A DNA stretch of 64,000 nt, taken from NCBI RefSeq assembly GCF_000022085.1, contig NC_011892.1:124001-188000 (forward strand), in the 5' to 3' direction. Below, piece after piece: positions 8,771-19,344 of this stretch (positions are counted from its first letter, which is position 1; each line of letters starts with the position of its first letter). The translations under genes were made by a program, and so were the position numbers. The stretch is from Methylobacterium nodulans ORS 2060 (GTDB taxonomy: Bacteria; Pseudomonadota; Alphaproteobacteria; Rhizobiales; Beijerinckiaceae). Below the pieces are notes generated by a model. It searched no databases and was not told where the DNA came from. It worked only from the letters and a program-made list of their open reading frames with translations.

Positions 8771-9625
8771 ATGGACACCGAGCTCGCCAGAACGTTCCTT
8801 GCGGTTGTGTCGGCCGGCAATTTTGTCGGAGCCGCTGACCGACTGAATGTCAGCCAATCGACGGTCAGCACCCGGATTCAGGCTCTCGAATATGCTTTGG
8901 GTTGCACCCTATTCGTGCGCAACAAATCAGGAGCAACGCTGACAGCAGCAGGCCGGCGGTTTCAACGGCACGCGGCCACGCTTGTGCGGGCAGTCGAGCA
9001 AGCGCGGCAGGAGGTCGGTATACCTGAAGGCTTCAGCGGAACCATTGTCGTTGGGGGTCGCATCGGCTTATGGGAACAGTTTCTGTTGCATTGGCTGCCG
9101 TTTATGCAGAGAAGTCAGCAGCATCTTTCTATTCGAGCCGAGAGCGGCCTCGAGCCGGAGATCATGCAGGGCCTGGTAGAAGGGCGCATTGATATCGGTG
9201 TCATGTATACACCTGAGATTCGACCCGGATTGACGATTCACGCGTTATTCGAAGATCGCTTGGTGTACGTATCAACCGACGCGGAACAAAATGTCCTCGA
9301 TCCATCAACCTACATTTATGTTGATTGGGGACCAGAGTTCTATGCCCGCCATAGTGCAGTACTTGCGGGTCTTCGTAGTCCGGCGCTCACGGTTAACATT
9401 GGGTGGTTGGGCCTCCAGCACATGATCAGGAACGGAGGCTCTGCGTATCTTCCACACCGAATAGTAAAGCAATATATTGACTCAAATATTTTGTTCGAAA
9501 ATGCAGATATGCCTGAATTTACGTTGCCGGTTTATGCGGTTACTGCGAGTGGATTGAACAAAAGCGCGATCGAGGCTGCATTAAAATTGATGGTGGAAGT
9601 CAGTAGTAACCTTTCACAGCTTTAG
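8771..9625 (+). CDS. LysR-family transcriptional regulator
   Basis: A 284-residue protein with the LysR winged HTH at residues 1-60 (TFLAVVSAGNFVGAADRLNV, then SQSTVSTRIQALEYALG) and a substrate-binding domain from about residue 85 (GTIVVGGRIGLWEQFLL, RIDIGVMYTPEIRPGL). Length is near the family norm of ~300. The second half is richer in A and T than its neighbours, which suggests horizontal origin. LysR proteins usually control a divergent neighbour; here that is the small gene at 8401-8613, but the target cannot be told from sequence. It is probably not the regulator of the downstream bet genes, which have their own. Confidence 0.88.
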   Translation: MDTELARTFLAVVSAGNFVGAADRLNVSQSTVSTRIQALEYALGCTLFVRNKSGATLTAAGRRFQRHAATLVRAVEQARQEVGIPEGFSGTIVVGGRIGLWEQFLLHWLPFMQRSQQHLSIRAESGLEPEIMQGLVEGRIDIGVMYTPEIRPGLTIHALFEDRLVYVSTDAEQNVLDPSTYIYVDWGPEFYARHSAVLAGLRSPALTVNIGWLGLQHMIRNGGSAYLPHRIVKQYIDSNILFENADMPEFTLPVYAVTASGLNKSAIEAALKLMVEVSSNLSQL

Positions 9626-9661
9626 GAATAACGTGGAGCCGACTGAACCACTCCTAAGCTA

Positions 9662-9696
9662 CGCCGTCGAGACACTTACTCGGACGGGCTTTTAGC
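9662..9696 (-). mobile_element. Solo terminal-repeat relic of an IS1182-type element
   Basis: The bases CGCCGTCGAG followed by CTTACTCGGACGGGCT reproduce, in reverse orientation, the left end of the IS1182 element at 50548-52013 with only a few changes. No transposase remains. It lies between the LysR gene and the 3' end of betA. Confidence 0.65.
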
Positions 9697-9751
9697 CTGC
9701 GCCTATGGAGGGCCGCCCTGAACTCGGGCGAAACCGCTCGCCCTCTTGAAA

Positions 9752-11476
9752 TCAGGATGGCGGCCTTCGTCCGGACGCGCCCCCGCCGCGGACCGGGTGG
9801 CACCGGGTCGGCGTGTCGCCGGCCACGAAATACGGCGCCTCGCTGCGCGGCAGCGGTGCCCGACCGCGGATGCGATCGGCGATCTTCTCGGCGATCATGA
9901 TCGTCGGCGCATTGAGGTTGCCCGTCACGATCAAGGGCATGATCGAGGCGTCGACCACCCGCAGCCCTTCCAGGCCGTGCACCCGTCCCTGACCATCGAC
10001 CACGGCCATCGCATCCTCTCCCATCTTGCAGGAGCAGGAGGGATGATAGGCGGTCTCGGCATGCGCACGCACGAAGGCATCGAGTTCGGCGTCGCTGCGC
10101 AGGTCCGCGCCGGGACTGATCTCGCGACCGCGATAAGGGTCGAGCGCCGGCTGCGCGATGATCTCGCGGGTGATGTGAATCGCATCGCGAAACTCGCGCC
10201 AGTCCTGCTCGCGCGACATGTAGTTGAACAGGAGGCTCGGGTGGTCGTTGGGATCGCGCGAGGTGAGCCGGATGCGGCCCCGGCTCGGCGAACGCATCGA
10301 GCCGACATGGGCCTGGAAGCCGTGCGACTTGATCGGATTGGTGCCGTTGTAATTGATCGCCAGCGGCAGGAAGTGGTACTGGAGGTTCGGCCAGGCGAAA
10401 TCCGGGCTCGACCGGATGAAGCCGCCGGCCTCGAACTGGTTGCTCGCACCGATTCCCGTGCCGGTGAAGAGCCACTGCGCGCCGATCAGCGGCTGATTGT
10501 GGAGCTTGAGGGCGGGGGCCAGCGAGACCGGTTCGCGGCACTCGAACTGCACGTAGATCTCGAGATGGTCCTGCAGGTTCTCGCCGACGCCCGGAAGATC
10601 GTGGACGACCGGGATGTCGAGGCCGCGCAGGAGATCCGCCGGGCCGACGCCGGAGCGCTGCAGGATCTGCGGCGAAGCGATCGCCCCGGAGCAAAGCAGC
10701 ACCTCCCGGCACGCCCGCGCCACGACCGGCCCGCGCCCGCCGCGCAGATAGGCGACCCCGCTCGCCCGCCGGCCCTCGAACAGGATGCGGTCGGTCAGCG
10801 CATGCGTGACGATGGTCAGGTTCGGGCGCGCCCGCGCCTGATCGAGGTAGCCCCGCGCGGTGCTCGACCGGCGCCCGTGCCGGGTTACGCTCCGGTCCAT
10901 CGGCCCGAAGCCCTCCTGCTGGTGGCCGTTGAGGTCGGGGGTGCGCGGGTAGCCGGCCTGCACGCCCGCCTCGACCATCGCCTCGAACAGGACGTTGCTG
11001 CCGGGCTTGGCCGTGGTCACGCTCAGGGGGCCGTCGCCGCCATGATAGGCGTCCGGCCCCACGTCACGGCTCTCGGCCTTGCGGAAATAGGGCAGGCAAT
11101 CGTGGTACGACCAGTCGGCGAGGCCCGGGCGCTGCGCCCAGCCGTCGTAATCGAGGGCGTTGCCCCGGATGTAGCACATGCCGTTGATGAGCGAGGAGCC
11201 GCCGAGCCCCTTGCCACGGCCACACTCCATCCGGCGGTTGTTCATGTGCGGCTCGGGATCGGTGCGGTAGGCCCAGTTGTAGCGCCGCCCCTGGAGCGGA
11301 TAGGCGAGCGCCGCCGGCATCTGGGTGCGGAAGTCGAGGCGGTAGTCGGGGCCGCCCGCCTCCAGCAACAGCACCGTCGTGTCCGGGTCCTCGGTGAGCC
11401 GGGTCGCCAGCACGTTGCCGGCCGAGCCGGCGCCGACGATGATGAAGTCGTACTCGCGGGCGTCCGTCTGGGGCAT
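9752..11476 (-). CDS. betA: Choline dehydrogenase
   Basis: A 574-residue GMC-family flavoprotein that oxidises choline to betaine aldehyde at the membrane and can carry on to betaine. The FAD-binding Rossmann motif is near the N-terminus ([18 protein letters not shown]), the GMC signatures follow ([20 protein letters not shown] and [17 protein letters not shown]), and the C-terminal catalytic region carries [11 protein letters not shown] and the [13 protein letters not shown] motif. The ATG at 11476 gives the expected N-terminus. It is the last gene of the minus-strand choX-choW-choV-betB-betA series, ~130 bases after betB. The C-terminal ~30 residues are Arg/Gly-rich and may extend past the usual end. 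Confidence 0.93.
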   Translation of the reverse strand: MPQTDAREYDFIIVGAGSAGNVLATRLTEDPDTTVLLLEAGGPDYRLDFRTQMPAALAYPLQGRRYNWAYRTDPEPHMNNRRMECGRGKGLGGSSLINGMCYIRGNALDYDGWAQRPGLADWSYHDCLPYFRKAESRDVGPDAYHGGDGPLSVTTAKPGSNVLFEAMVEAGVQAGYPRTPDLNGHQQEGFGPMDRSVTRHGRRSSTARGYLDQARARPNLTIVTHALTDRILFEGRRASGVAYLRGGRGPVVARACREVLLCSGAIASPQILQRSGVGPADLLRGLDIPVVHDLPGVGENLQDHLEIYVQFECREPVSLAPALKLHNQPLIGAQWLFTGTGIGASNQFEAGGFIRSSPDFAWPNLQYHFLPLAINYNGTNPIKSHGFQAHVGSMRSPSRGRIRLTSRDPNDHPSLLFNYMSREQDWREFRDAIHITREIIAQPALDPYRGREISPGADLRSDAELDAFVRAHAETAYHPSCSCKMGEDAMAVVDGQGRVHGLEGLRVVDASIMPLIVTGNLNAPTIMIAEKIADRIRGRAPLPRSEAPYFVAGDTPTRCHPVRGGGASGRRPPS

Positions 11477-11607
11477 CGTCTCAGCTCCGATTGGGGCGCG
11501 GGATCCGATATCGCGGGACATCCGGTCGATCCGTCGAGAGCGAAGTTCGGCCTCGCTCAGGGGCCGCGCGGGGTTGCAGCGAGGTTTCCCGATGCCGGGA
11601 AACCCGA

Positions 11608-13077
11608 TCAGAACAGGGGGGCGAAGTCGGACAGCTCGACCTGGATCGACTTCGTGCGCGTGTAGCGCTCGAGGGTCTCGATCCCGTTCTCCCGGCCGAT
11701 CCCCGATTGCTTGGTTCCGCCGACCGGCATCTCGGGCGGAGATTCGCCCCAGGTGTTGATCCAGCAGATGCCGGCCTGAAGGCCGTGCGTGATCCGATGG
11801 GCGCGGGCGAGATCGCGGGTCACGACGCCGGCCGCGAGACCGTAGAGGGTGGCGTTGGCCCGGGCGAGCGCCTCGGCCTCGCTCTCGTAGGGGAGCAGGC
11901 TCATCACCGGCCCGAAGATCTCCTCGCGAACGATCTCCATGTCGTCGCGGCAATCCGTGAAGACGGTCGGCGCGACGTAGGCGCCGGCCGCGAAGCGGCC
12001 CTCCAGGGCGTGGCCGCCGATCAGGAGGCGGGCGCCCTGCTCCACCCCCGAACGGATGAAGGCGAGGACCTTGTCCCGGTGAGCATGGCTCGCAAGCGGG
12101 CCGAAATTCGTGGCCTCGTCGAGCGGGTCGCCGATGCGGATGCGGGCCACGCGCTTCAGCACCCGCGCCTCGAAAGCCGCCTTGAGGGGAGCGGGCACGA
12201 ACACCCGGGTCCCGTTGGTGCAGATCTGGCCCGAGCTGAAGAAATTCGCCGCGACCGCGATGTCGGCGGCCCGGTCGAGATCGGCGTCGTCGAGCACGAT
12301 GAGCGGCGACTTGCCGCCGAGCTCCATCGTAACCTCCTTGAGCGTCGAGCGGGCGGCGCCGGCCATCACCTTGGCGCCCGTGAGCGTGCCGCCGGTGAAC
12401 GATACCTTGGCGATTGCCGGGTGCTCGGTGAGCCACGCGCCGATCTCGCCGCCGAGGCCGGGCAGGACGCTGAACACGCCGTCGGGCAGGCCCGCCTCGG
12501 CGTAGATCCCGGCCAGCGCGAAGGCGGTGAGCGGCGTCACCTCGCTCGGCTTGAAGATCATGGCGTTCCCGGCCGCGAGGGCGGGCGCCGACTTCCAGAG
12601 GGCGATCTGGATCGGGTAGTTCCAGGCGCCGATGCCGGCGACGATCCCGAGGGGCTCGCGCCGGGTGTAGACGAAGGAGGTCTCCCGCAGGGGGATCTGC
12701 CGGCCCTCGATCGCCGCAGCGAGGCCCGCATAGTATTCCAGCACGTCGGCGCCGGTGGCGACGTCCACCACCCGGGTCTCGGCGATCGGCTTGCCGGTGT
12801 CGAGGCTCTCCAGCCGGGCGAGTTCGTCGTTGCGCGCCCGCAGAAGCGCCACGGCCCGCATCAGCACCCGGCCGCGCTCGCGCGCGGGCGTGGCGGCCCA
12901 GACGGCCTGCCCGCGTGCGGCCGCCGCGACGGCGGCCTCGAGATCCTCGCGCGTGGCGTGCTCGACCTCGGCCAGGATCTCGCCGGTCGCCGGATTGACC
13001 GACCGGAAGGTGCAACGCCCGGCCTCTTCGGCGAGGCGGCCCCCGATGAATGGGCGTTGGATGTCGGTGAGGAGCAT
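11608..13077 (-). CDS. betB: Betaine-aldehyde dehydrogenase
   Basis: A 489-residue NAD(P)-dependent aldehyde dehydrogenase converting betaine aldehyde to glycine betaine. The active-site residues are all present: Asn153 in [13 protein letters not shown], Glu252 in MELGGKSP, Cys286 in [14 protein letters not shown], plus the NAD-binding SFTGG motif and EEIFGPV. The start at 13077 matches family length. The gene lies between choV (50 bases upstream) and betA. It provides the sequence against which the degenerate ALDH domain of the BetI fusion (16504-18537) can be compared. Confidence 0.94.
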   Translation of the reverse strand: MLLTDIQRPFIGGRLAEEAGRCTFRSVNPATGEILAEVEHATREDLEAAVAAAARGQAVWAATPARERGRVLMRAVALLRARNDELARLESLDTGKPIAETRVVDVATGADVLEYYAGLAAAIEGRQIPLRETSFVYTRREPLGIVAGIGAWNYPIQIALWKSAPALAAGNAMIFKPSEVTPLTAFALAGIYAEAGLPDGVFSVLPGLGGEIGAWLTEHPAIAKVSFTGGTLTGAKVMAGAARSTLKEVTMELGGKSPLIVLDDADLDRAADIAVAANFFSSGQICTNGTRVFVPAPLKAAFEARVLKRVARIRIGDPLDEATNFGPLASHAHRDKVLAFIRSGVEQGARLLIGGHALEGRFAAGAYVAPTVFTDCRDDMEIVREEIFGPVMSLLPYESEAEALARANATLYGLAAGVVTRDLARAHRITHGLQAGICWINTWGESPPEMPVGGTKQSGIGRENGIETLERYTRTKSIQVELSDFAPLF

Positions 13078-13127
13078 GGCGGACGTCTGTGTCGAGAGGG
13101 GGAGGCGGGCGCGGCGCGCCCGGCGGG

Positions 13128-14351
13128 TCAGGTGTTCTGGAGAAGGCCGCGGTAGATCTCGCTGTGGTCGCACAGGCCCGCGAGGCGACCAAGCTGGTCG
13201 ACGAAGACGATCGGGTAGGGCGAGCGCAGGCGCAGATCGATCGCGGCCCGCAGCGGCAGCATCACGGGGGCGACGACGACCCGCCCGGGATCGCCGCAGG
13301 CGCCGGTCGCGTCGGCCCGCTCCAGCGCCTCCGCGCGTCCGCCGATATGCGCCATGACCGGGCGTTCCGCACAATCGAGGCTGATGCGCACCTCGCCGCT
13401 CCCGTCGAGGAGCACTGCGTCGCCTTCCCGCCGCAGGGCCGAGACGGGCGTCATCACGGCGCCGCTGTCGAGCACCTCCAGCGGGTTCATGTGCTTCACG
13501 AACTCGGTCACGTATGAGTTGGCCGGCCGGAGCACGATGTCCGAGGGGGTGCCGAACTGGACGACGTGGCCGCCCTCCATGATGGCGATGCGGTTGCCGA
13601 GCTTGAGCGCCTCGCTCAGGTCGTGGCTCACGAACACGATGGTCTTGTGGAGCTTGCGCTGCAGCTCCAGCAGGTCGTCCTGCAGCTTGTCGCGGATCAG
13701 CGGGTCGAGGGCCGAGAAGGGCTCGTCCATCAGCAGGATGTCGGCGTCCGTGGCGAAGGCGCGGGCGAGGCCGACGCGCTGCTGCATGCCTCCGGACAGC
13801 TCCTGGACCATCTTGTCGGCCCAGCTCGCGAGGCCGACCATCTCCAGCTTCTCGTCGACAATCCGCTGCCGCTCGGCGGCCGGCACCCCGCGCAGCTCCA
13901 GCCCGAAGCCGACATTGTCGCGGACGCTGCGCCAGGGCAGCAGGCCGAACTGCTGGAACACCATCGAGACGGTGTTGAGCCGCACCTCGCGCAGGGTGGA
14001 GGCCCGGCAGCGCGTCATGTCGACGGCCTCGCCGCGGTGGCGGACCAGCACGCTCCCGCGGGCCACCGGGTTCAGCCCGTTGATCGCCCGCAGCACGGTC
14101 GACTTGCCCGAGCCCGAGAGACCCATCAGGACGCAGATCTCGCCGGGCTTGACGTCGAGGTTGACCTTGAACGTCCCCATCAGGGCGTTGACCCGTTCGC
14201 GGATCAGCTCGCGGGTGGCGCCCTGGTCGGCCAGCGCCAGCGCGGCCTTGACGTCGCGGCCGAAGACGATGGCGACGTCGCGCAGTTCGATCGCGTTCTC
14301 CGGGGACGTCCGGCTGACAGGAGAGAGGGCTTTCATGTCGATGACGCTCAT
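13128..14351 (-). CDS. choV: Choline ABC transporter, ATP-binding subunit
   Basis: A 407-residue ATPase of the ProV/ChoV type that powers choline uptake. The Walker A motif is GLSGSGKST, the Q-loop is [14 protein letters not shown], the signature [14 protein letters not shown], and Walker [15 protein letters not shown]-terminal domain of ~130 residues follows and includes CBS-like sequence ([16 protein letters not shown]). The ATG overlaps the choW stop by four bases (ATGA), indicating translational coupling. Confidence 0.93.
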   Translation of the reverse strand: MSVIDMKALSPVSRTSPENAIELRDVAIVFGRDVKAALALADQGATRELIRERVNALMGTFKVNLDVKPGEICVLMGLSGSGKSTVLRAINGLNPVARGSVLVRHRGEAVDMTRCRASTLREVRLNTVSMVFQQFGLLPWRSVRDNVGFGLELRGVPAAERQRIVDEKLEMVGLASWADKMVQELSGGMQQRVGLARAFATDADILLMDEPFSALDPLIRDKLQDDLLELQRKLHKTIVFVSHDLSEALKLGNRIAIMEGGHVVQFGTPSDIVLRPANSYVTEFVKHMNPLEVLDSGAVMTPVSALRREGDAVLLDGSGEVRISLDCAERPVMAHIGGRAEALERADATGACGDPGRVVVAPVMLPLRAAIDLRLRSPYPIVFVDQLGRLAGLCDHSEIYRGLLQNT

Positions 14352-15205
14352 TGGGCGGCCTTTCGACTGCGCGGCGCGGGCCGCTTGCACACGCGGTCGA
14401 GGATGATCGCCAGCACCACGATGGCGAGGCCCGCCTCGAAGCCCATCGCGATGTTGACGGTGTTGAGGGCGCGCACGACTGGCTTGCCGAGGCCGTCGGC
14501 GCCCACGAGGGCGGCGATCACCACCATCGAGAGGCTGAGCATGATGCACTGGGTGACACCCGCCAGGATGGTCGGCATGGCGCTCGGCAGTTCGACCTTG
14601 AACAGCATCTGCGTGCGGGTCGCGCCGTAGGCAAGGGCCGCCTCGCGCAGGCTCTCGGGCACCGACGAGATGCCGAGCTGCGTCAGGCGGATCGGGGCCG
14701 GCAACGCGAAGATGACCGTCGAGATGATGCCCGGCACCATGCCGAGGCCGAACAGGACCAGGGTCGGGATCAGGTAGACGAAGGTCGGGATCGTCTGCAT
14801 CAAGTCGAGCAGAGGCCGGATGGCCGCGTAGAACATCGGCCGGTGCGCCGCCAGGATCCCGACGGGCACGCCTACGACCACGCATGCGGCCGTTGACCAT
14901 ATCACGAGGGACAGGGTCTCGATCGTGGCCTGCCAGTAGCCGAGATTCGCGACCAGCAGCAGCGAGGTCACGATGAACAGCGCAAGCCCGAGGGAGCGGT
15001 GGAGCAGGTAGGCGCCCGCCGCAAACAGCCCGATCATGGCGAGCGGGGGCACGGCCAGGAGCGTGTCGGTGAGCCCCTGCACCATCGCGCCGAGCACCGT
15101 CGAGATCAGGTCGAAGACGGCCTGGGCATGCCGGCTCAGGAAGTCGACGCCAGCCTTGAGCCAGATGCCGAGCGAGATCTTGTGATCGACGATCCAGTTA
15201 TACAT
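14348..15205 (-). CDS. choW: Choline ABC transporter, permease subunit
   Basis: A 285-residue inner-membrane permease of the ProW/OpuAB class with about six or more hydrophobic segments and the EAA-type loop ([20 protein letters not shown]) that contacts the ATPase. I chose the ATG at 15205; an in-frame GTG two codons upstream is possible. It overlaps choV by four bases and is separated from choX by a short spacer containing a strong stem-loop. Confidence 0.92.
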   Translation of the reverse strand: MYNWIVDHKISLGIWLKAGVDFLSRHAQAVFDLISTVLGAMVQGLTDTLLAVPPLAMIGLFAAGAYLLHRSLGLALFIVTSLLLVANLGYWQATIETLSLVIWSTAACVVVGVPVGILAAHRPMFYAAIRPLLDLMQTIPTFVYLIPTLVLFGLGMVPGIISTVIFALPAPIRLTQLGISSVPESLREAALAYGATRTQMLFKVELPSAMPTILAGVTQCIMLSLSMVVIAALVGADGLGKPVVRALNTVNIAMGFEAGLAIVVLAIILDRVCKRPAPRSRKAAQ

Positions 15206-15237
15206 GGACACACCCGCTTGCAGGACATGACGGGAGA

Positions 15238-15262
15238 GCCGTCGGCGCCGACCGCCGACGGC
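15238..15262 (-). terminator. Stem-loop between choX and choW
   Basis: A perfect 10-bp GC-rich stem (GCCGTCGGCG with CGCCGACGGC, 5-base loop) sits in the choX-choW spacer. Without a U-tract it is more likely an attenuator or mRNA-stabilising hairpin than a full terminator. Such hairpins downstream of binding-protein genes commonly keep the periplasmic component in molar excess. Confidence 0.55.
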
Positions 15263-15278
15263 GCAGGGTCTGCGGCGC

Positions 15279-16217
15279 TCAGTTCAGGCCGAGGCTCGCC
15301 CGCGCGGCGGGCAGGCCCGGCTTGCCGTCGAAGGTCTCGACACCGTCGAGCCAGCGCTGCCATGCGCCGGGGTTCGCCTTGAGCCACTTGTCGGCGGCCT
15401 TCTCCGGATCGAGGCCGTCGAACAGGATCGAGCCCATGACGACGTTCTCGGTGGGAAGGTCGAAGGTGAGATTCTTGAAGAGCCGTCCGAGGTTCGGGCA
15501 CTGGGCGACGTAGCCAGCCCGCAGGTTGGTGAAGATCTCGGCGCCGCCGTAGTTCGGCCCGAAGGTGTCGTCGCCTCCCGACAGGTAGCGGATCGGGAAC
15601 TTCGTGTTCATCGGGTGGGGCTCCCAGCCGAGGAACAGGATCGGCTCCTTGCGCTGGATCGCGCGCTCGACCTGAGCCAACATGCCCTGCTCGCTCGATT
15701 CGACGAGATCGAAATTGCCAAGGTTGTAAGTATTGTTCTTGATGATTCCCAGGATCATCCGGTTACCGTCATTGCCTGGCTCAATGCCGTAGATCTTGCC
15801 CTTGAGTTGGCGATGAGACTTGGAGATGTCCGAGAATGACTTCAGACCCGCTTCGTACAGGTAGGCGGGCACCGCAAAGGTGTACTTCGCGCCGGTCAGA
15901 TTCGGCCCCAGGACCTCGATCTCGTTCTTGTCGAGATAGGGCTTCCGGTCCGCCTCCATGGTCGGCATCCAGTTGCCGAGGAAGACGTCGATGTTCTTCG
16001 AGCCGAGAGAGGCATAGGTCACCGGCACCGACAGGATCTGGGTCTTCGGGGTGTAGCCGAGGCCCGTCAGGATCCGGGAGGCGAGCGCGGTCGTGGCCGT
16101 GATGTCCGTCCAGCCGACATCGGCGAAGCGCACGGTCTTGCAGGCCGCCGGGTCTGCCGCGGCTGGCGTGGCGAACAGGGAGACGCCGAACAGGACACGG
16201 ACCAGGAAAACACGCAT
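15279..16217 (-). CDS. choX: Choline ABC transporter, periplasmic choline-binding protein
   Basis: A 312-residue secreted binding protein with a signal peptide (MRVFLVRVLFGVSLFATPAAA) and the OpuAC fold. Aromatic residues typical of the choline cage are visible around VGWTDITATTALA, FLGNWMPTMEAD and FGPNYGGAEIFTN. It is the first gene of the minus-strand operon, immediately behind the promoter region that carries the palindrome at 16266-16281, and so is presumably under repression by the BetI-type protein encoded divergently. Confidence 0.93.
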   Translation of the reverse strand: MRVFLVRVLFGVSLFATPAAADPAACKTVRFADVGWTDITATTALASRILTGLGYTPKTQILSVPVTYASLGSKNIDVFLGNWMPTMEADRKPYLDKNEIEVLGPNLTGAKYTFAVPAYLYEAGLKSFSDISKSHRQLKGKIYGIEPGNDGNRMILGIIKNNTYNLGNFDLVESSEQGMLAQVERAIQRKEPILFLGWEPHPMNTKFPIRYLSGGDDTFGPNYGGAEIFTNLRAGYVAQCPNLGRLFKNLTFDLPTENVVMGSILFDGLDPEKAADKWLKANPGAWQRWLDGVETFDGKPGLPAARASLGLN

Positions 16218-16265
16218 GATGAACCCCCTTCAGCGGATACCGGGCATTCGAGTTCGAAAACTTCA

Positions 16266-16281
16266 TTGAATGGCCATTCAA
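16266..16281. promoter_or_regulatory. Palindromic operator, probable BetI site, choX side
   Basis: The perfect 16-bp palindrome TTGAATGGCCATTCAA lies 49 bases upstream of the choX start. It shares TTGAAT-4-ATTCAA with the second palindrome at 16441-16456. BetI operators in other bacteria are TTGAA/TTCAA-type inverted repeats, which supports the assignment. Confidence 0.75.
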
Positions 16282-16440
16282 TAGTATGTTGACGCAGATG
16301 TCACGATAAATTTTTAAGCAATAGATGCTGCGGTGCGTGCATTATCGTTGAGAAATTGTGCGTCGCAGCAGATGGCGCTGGCTCACGGAGCGCCCGAGAG
16401 ATGGCTTCGTGATGGCACCGGGGTTGCACGAGAAGATGGG

Positions 16441-16456
16441 TTGAATGATCATTCAA
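16441..16456. promoter_or_regulatory. Palindromic operator, probable BetI site, regulator side
   Basis: The perfect 16-bp palindrome TTGAATGATCATTCAA lies 47 bases upstream of the fusion-gene ATG. Its centre is 175 bp from the first palindrome. Two sites placed symmetrically in a divergent region suggest joint control of the choline operon and autoregulation. Confidence 0.75.
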
Positions 16457-16503
16457 TCACTTGCCCGGGTCCTTGGCGACTCGGACATCCGCCGGGAGCC
16501 GCA

Positions 16504-18537
16504 ATGAAACATCTGGAGGCACTGCAAAGCTTCGAGGCCGCACGGCGGCGCCATCTCATTGAGGCGACGATGGAGACGCTGGCCGAAGTCGGCTTCAAGG
16601 CCGCCACCCTGAGCGAGATCGCCCGCCGGGCGAACGTGTCGGCCGGCCTGTTCGCCCACTACTTCCGCGGCAAGGACGGGCTGCTGGAAGCCACGCTGCG
16701 CTTTGTGGCCGCGCGCCTCGCCCGAGTGACGGCGGCCAAGCTCGCGGCGGCATCGACGCGGCGGGAGCGGCTGTTCGCCGTATGCGATGCCGCCCTGGCA
16801 GACGAGCAGTTCGACCGGCGCACCAGCGCCGTCTGGCTCGCGTTCTGGGGCCAGCTCACGCATTCAAAGCGCTACCAGCGCGTTCAGTACATCTACCAGC
16901 GCCGCATGATCACAAACCTGCGCCACTCCCTGCGGGGCTTGGTGCCAGCGGACTGCGTCGCGTTGCACGCCAGGATGATCGCCGCGATGATCGACGGGCT
17001 CTGGCTGCGCTCCCATGTTGCGAACGGCACGGCGAGTGGTGCGGAAGCCGGAGGGGCCGCGGCGCGAACGATCGTCCGCGCACTCATCGACGGCCTTCTG
17101 GCCGGGATGCCGGAGACGGCGGAACCTGGCGCGTCCGCCCGGCCGATCGCCGCGGCGCTTCCCGTCGCCGAGGCTCCGCCGATCCGGCACCGGAGCCCGA
17201 CGACCGGCGAGGAGATCGCCCGTTTCGCTCCCGCCCGTGCGACGGAGATCCGACGGGCCGTCCAGGATGCACAGCGGGGCCTCGCGGCCTGGAAGGCGAT
17301 CGGCGCAGCCGACCGCGCGCAGATCCTGCGCCGCTGCGCCGGTCTCCTGCGTGCCGAAGGGCCCGATCTCGCACGCCTGGAGAGCCTGGAGACGGGCCGC
17401 CCGCTGCTCCATACCGCCGGCCTCGACCTGCGGGATGCGGGCCGCGCGCTGGACCACGCCGCCGGGATCGCCGAACGGGCGGCGGCAAGCTGGACCGATC
17501 TAGGCAGCGGCCGGTTCGGCCATGTGCGGCGAGGCCCCGTCGGCATCATCGCCGCAACGGGACATTGGAGCGCAGCCATCCTCGACCTGTGCAGGCAGGC
17601 CGCCGGGCTCGCCCACGGCAATGCCGTCGTCCTCGCCGCCGATGCGTACGCCACGGAGACGAGCACGCGCCTCGCCGATCTCTTCGTGCGGGCGGGTCTC
17701 CCAGAGGGGACGCTGACGGTGCTGCGCGGCGATGCGGAGAGCGCGCGCCTCCTGCGAACATATCCCGGGCTCGCCACCGAAGCCGCCTCGGCGGGCGGGG
17801 ACGACGAGGTCGATCTCGGCGCAGGGCTCGGACGCAGCAAAGCCTGCACGATCGTCCTGCCGGGAGCCGATCCCGCCCGGGTCGCCGCCGCGATCTTTCA
17901 GGGCGGCCGGCGCTGGACGGGATCGTCCTTCGCCGGCCAGTCGCGGATCTACGTCCATGCCGATATGCGTCCGGACCTGCTGGACGCCCTACGCGCTCTG
18001 GCGAGCCGGTTGCGGCTCGGTAGCCCACTGGACCCGGCGACGCAGGTCGGTCCGTTGCTCTCGCCGACCCATGCCGCAGGCCTTGAGGACGCCTTGCGCT
18101 CAGATCTTGCCGCAATGGCCGCTCTGGTGGTCGGCGGACAGGTCTCGCGCGGGGGGACGACGCGCGCCGCTTGGCTCACGCCGACGGTTCTCGATCGGTG
18201 TACCGAATTGATGAGCCTCGTGCGGGGGCACAACTTCGCTCCCGTCGTGACCCTGATCCCGTTCGAGGACGACCAAGAACTGATCCGCCGGCTCGTGGGG
18301 CGCCGCGCGACGGCCGGTTTCGGTCTCTTCGCGGGCGACCCTTCGCGCGCCTGTCGCATAGCGAATGCGCTCGACGCAGCGTTCTGCGCCATCAACGACG
18401 ACGAGGCGGTTTCGGCGGCCGAGGATCTCGAGGCTGCACCCGCGCATCCGTTCGGATGGTCGCTGTCCGAGCATTCGAGCCAGGACCTGTCGCGAACGAC
18501 GCGCATCATCGGAGGCAAGGGCTGCGGCCCGATTTAG
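16504..18537 (+). CDS. BetI-type TetR repressor fused to a degenerate aldehyde dehydrogenase domain
   Basis: A 677-residue fusion. Residues 1-205 are a full BetI: the HTH is at about 33-65 (ATLSEIARRANVSAGLFAHY) and the ligand domain contains WLAFWGQLTH and AAMIDGLWLRS. After a short linker, residues ~228-670 align along the whole length of BetB (SPTTGEEIARFAPARATEI; RLESLETGRP; FVRAGLPEGTLTVLRGD; PFGWS). The active site is gone: Asn153 of BetB corresponds to Ser356 in GHWSAAI, Cys286 to Phe476 in WTGSSFAGQSRIYV, and Glu252 falls at Gly in AGLGRSK. The SFTGG NAD segment is deleted and EEIFGPV has become GHNFAPV. The frame is open throughout, so this is one gene. I infer a pseudo-enzyme sensor that binds betaine aldehyde or another intermediate and modulates repression. 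The ATG at 16504 fits the known BetI N-terminus; the longer upstream frame runs through the operator. Confidence 0.88.
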   Translation: MKHLEALQSFEAARRRHLIEATMETLAEVGFKAATLSEIARRANVSAGLFAHYFRGKDGLLEATLRFVAARLARVTAAKLAAASTRRERLFAVCDAALADEQFDRRTSAVWLAFWGQLTHSKRYQRVQYIYQRRMITNLRHSLRGLVPADCVALHARMIAAMIDGLWLRSHVANGTASGAEAGGAAARTIVRALIDGLLAGMPETAEPGASARPIAAALPVAEAPPIRHRSPTTGEEIARFAPARATEIRRAVQDAQRGLAAWKAIGAADRAQILRRCAGLLRAEGPDLARLESLETGRPLLHTAGLDLRDAGRALDHAAGIAERAAASWTDLGSGRFGHVRRGPVGIIAATGHWSAAILDLCRQAAGLAHGNAVVLAADAYATETSTRLADLFVRAGLPEGTLTVLRGDAESARLLRTYPGLATEAASAGGDDEVDLGAGLGRSKACTIVLPGADPARVAAAIFQGGRRWTGSSFAGQSRIYVHADMRPDLLDALRALASRLRLGSPLDPATQVGPLLSPTHAAGLEDALRSDLAAMAALVVGGQVSRGGTTRAAWLTPTVLDRCTELMSLVRGHNFAPVVTLIPFEDDQELIRRLVGRRATAGFGLFAGDPSRACRIANALDAAFCAINDDEAVSAAEDLEAAPAHPFGWSLSEHSSQDLSRTTRIIGGKGCGPI

Positions 18538-18624
18538 GGAAGGATCCGCTCACGCCAAAACGGATCCTGTTCCAGGGCTCCCATGCGCGACCCTGACCTT
18601 GCGACCGGGATGGGGAAGATCACG

Positions 18625-18648
18625 GGCGGTCATGCTGGCATGACCGCC
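18625..18648. terminator. Bidirectional hairpin between the fusion gene and the glyA relic
   Basis: GGCGGTCATGC and GCATGACCGCC form a perfect 11-bp inverted repeat around two central bases. It lies between the ends of two convergent reading frames. No clear U-tract follows on either strand. Confidence 0.5.
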
Positions 18649-18662
18649 GTGACACCGGATCC

Positions 18663-19343
<681 letters not shown>

Positions 19344-19344
19344 G

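Noticed and set aside
9752..13192. A single 1146-codon minus-strand reading frame covering betA and part of betB
   Set aside because: Only its last 574 codons are BetA. The earlier part is an Arg/Gly-rich shadow of betB, which lies in another frame with all motifs intact.
9746..14630. Long plus-strand open frames opposite betA, betB and choV
   Set aside because: They are antisense shadows caused by high GC: Arg/Ala/Gly-rich, no family features, and the minus-strand genes have full catalytic motifs.
16333..16503. An upstream in-frame extension of the BetI-ALDH protein
   Set aside because: It crosses the palindromic operator and does not look like a BetI N-terminus. The ATG at 16504 gives the normal start.
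16782..18023. A 413-codon plus-strand frame inside the BetI-ALDH gene
   Set aside because: Arg/Pro-rich composition; it is a GC shadow of the fusion, which has recognisable domains along its length.
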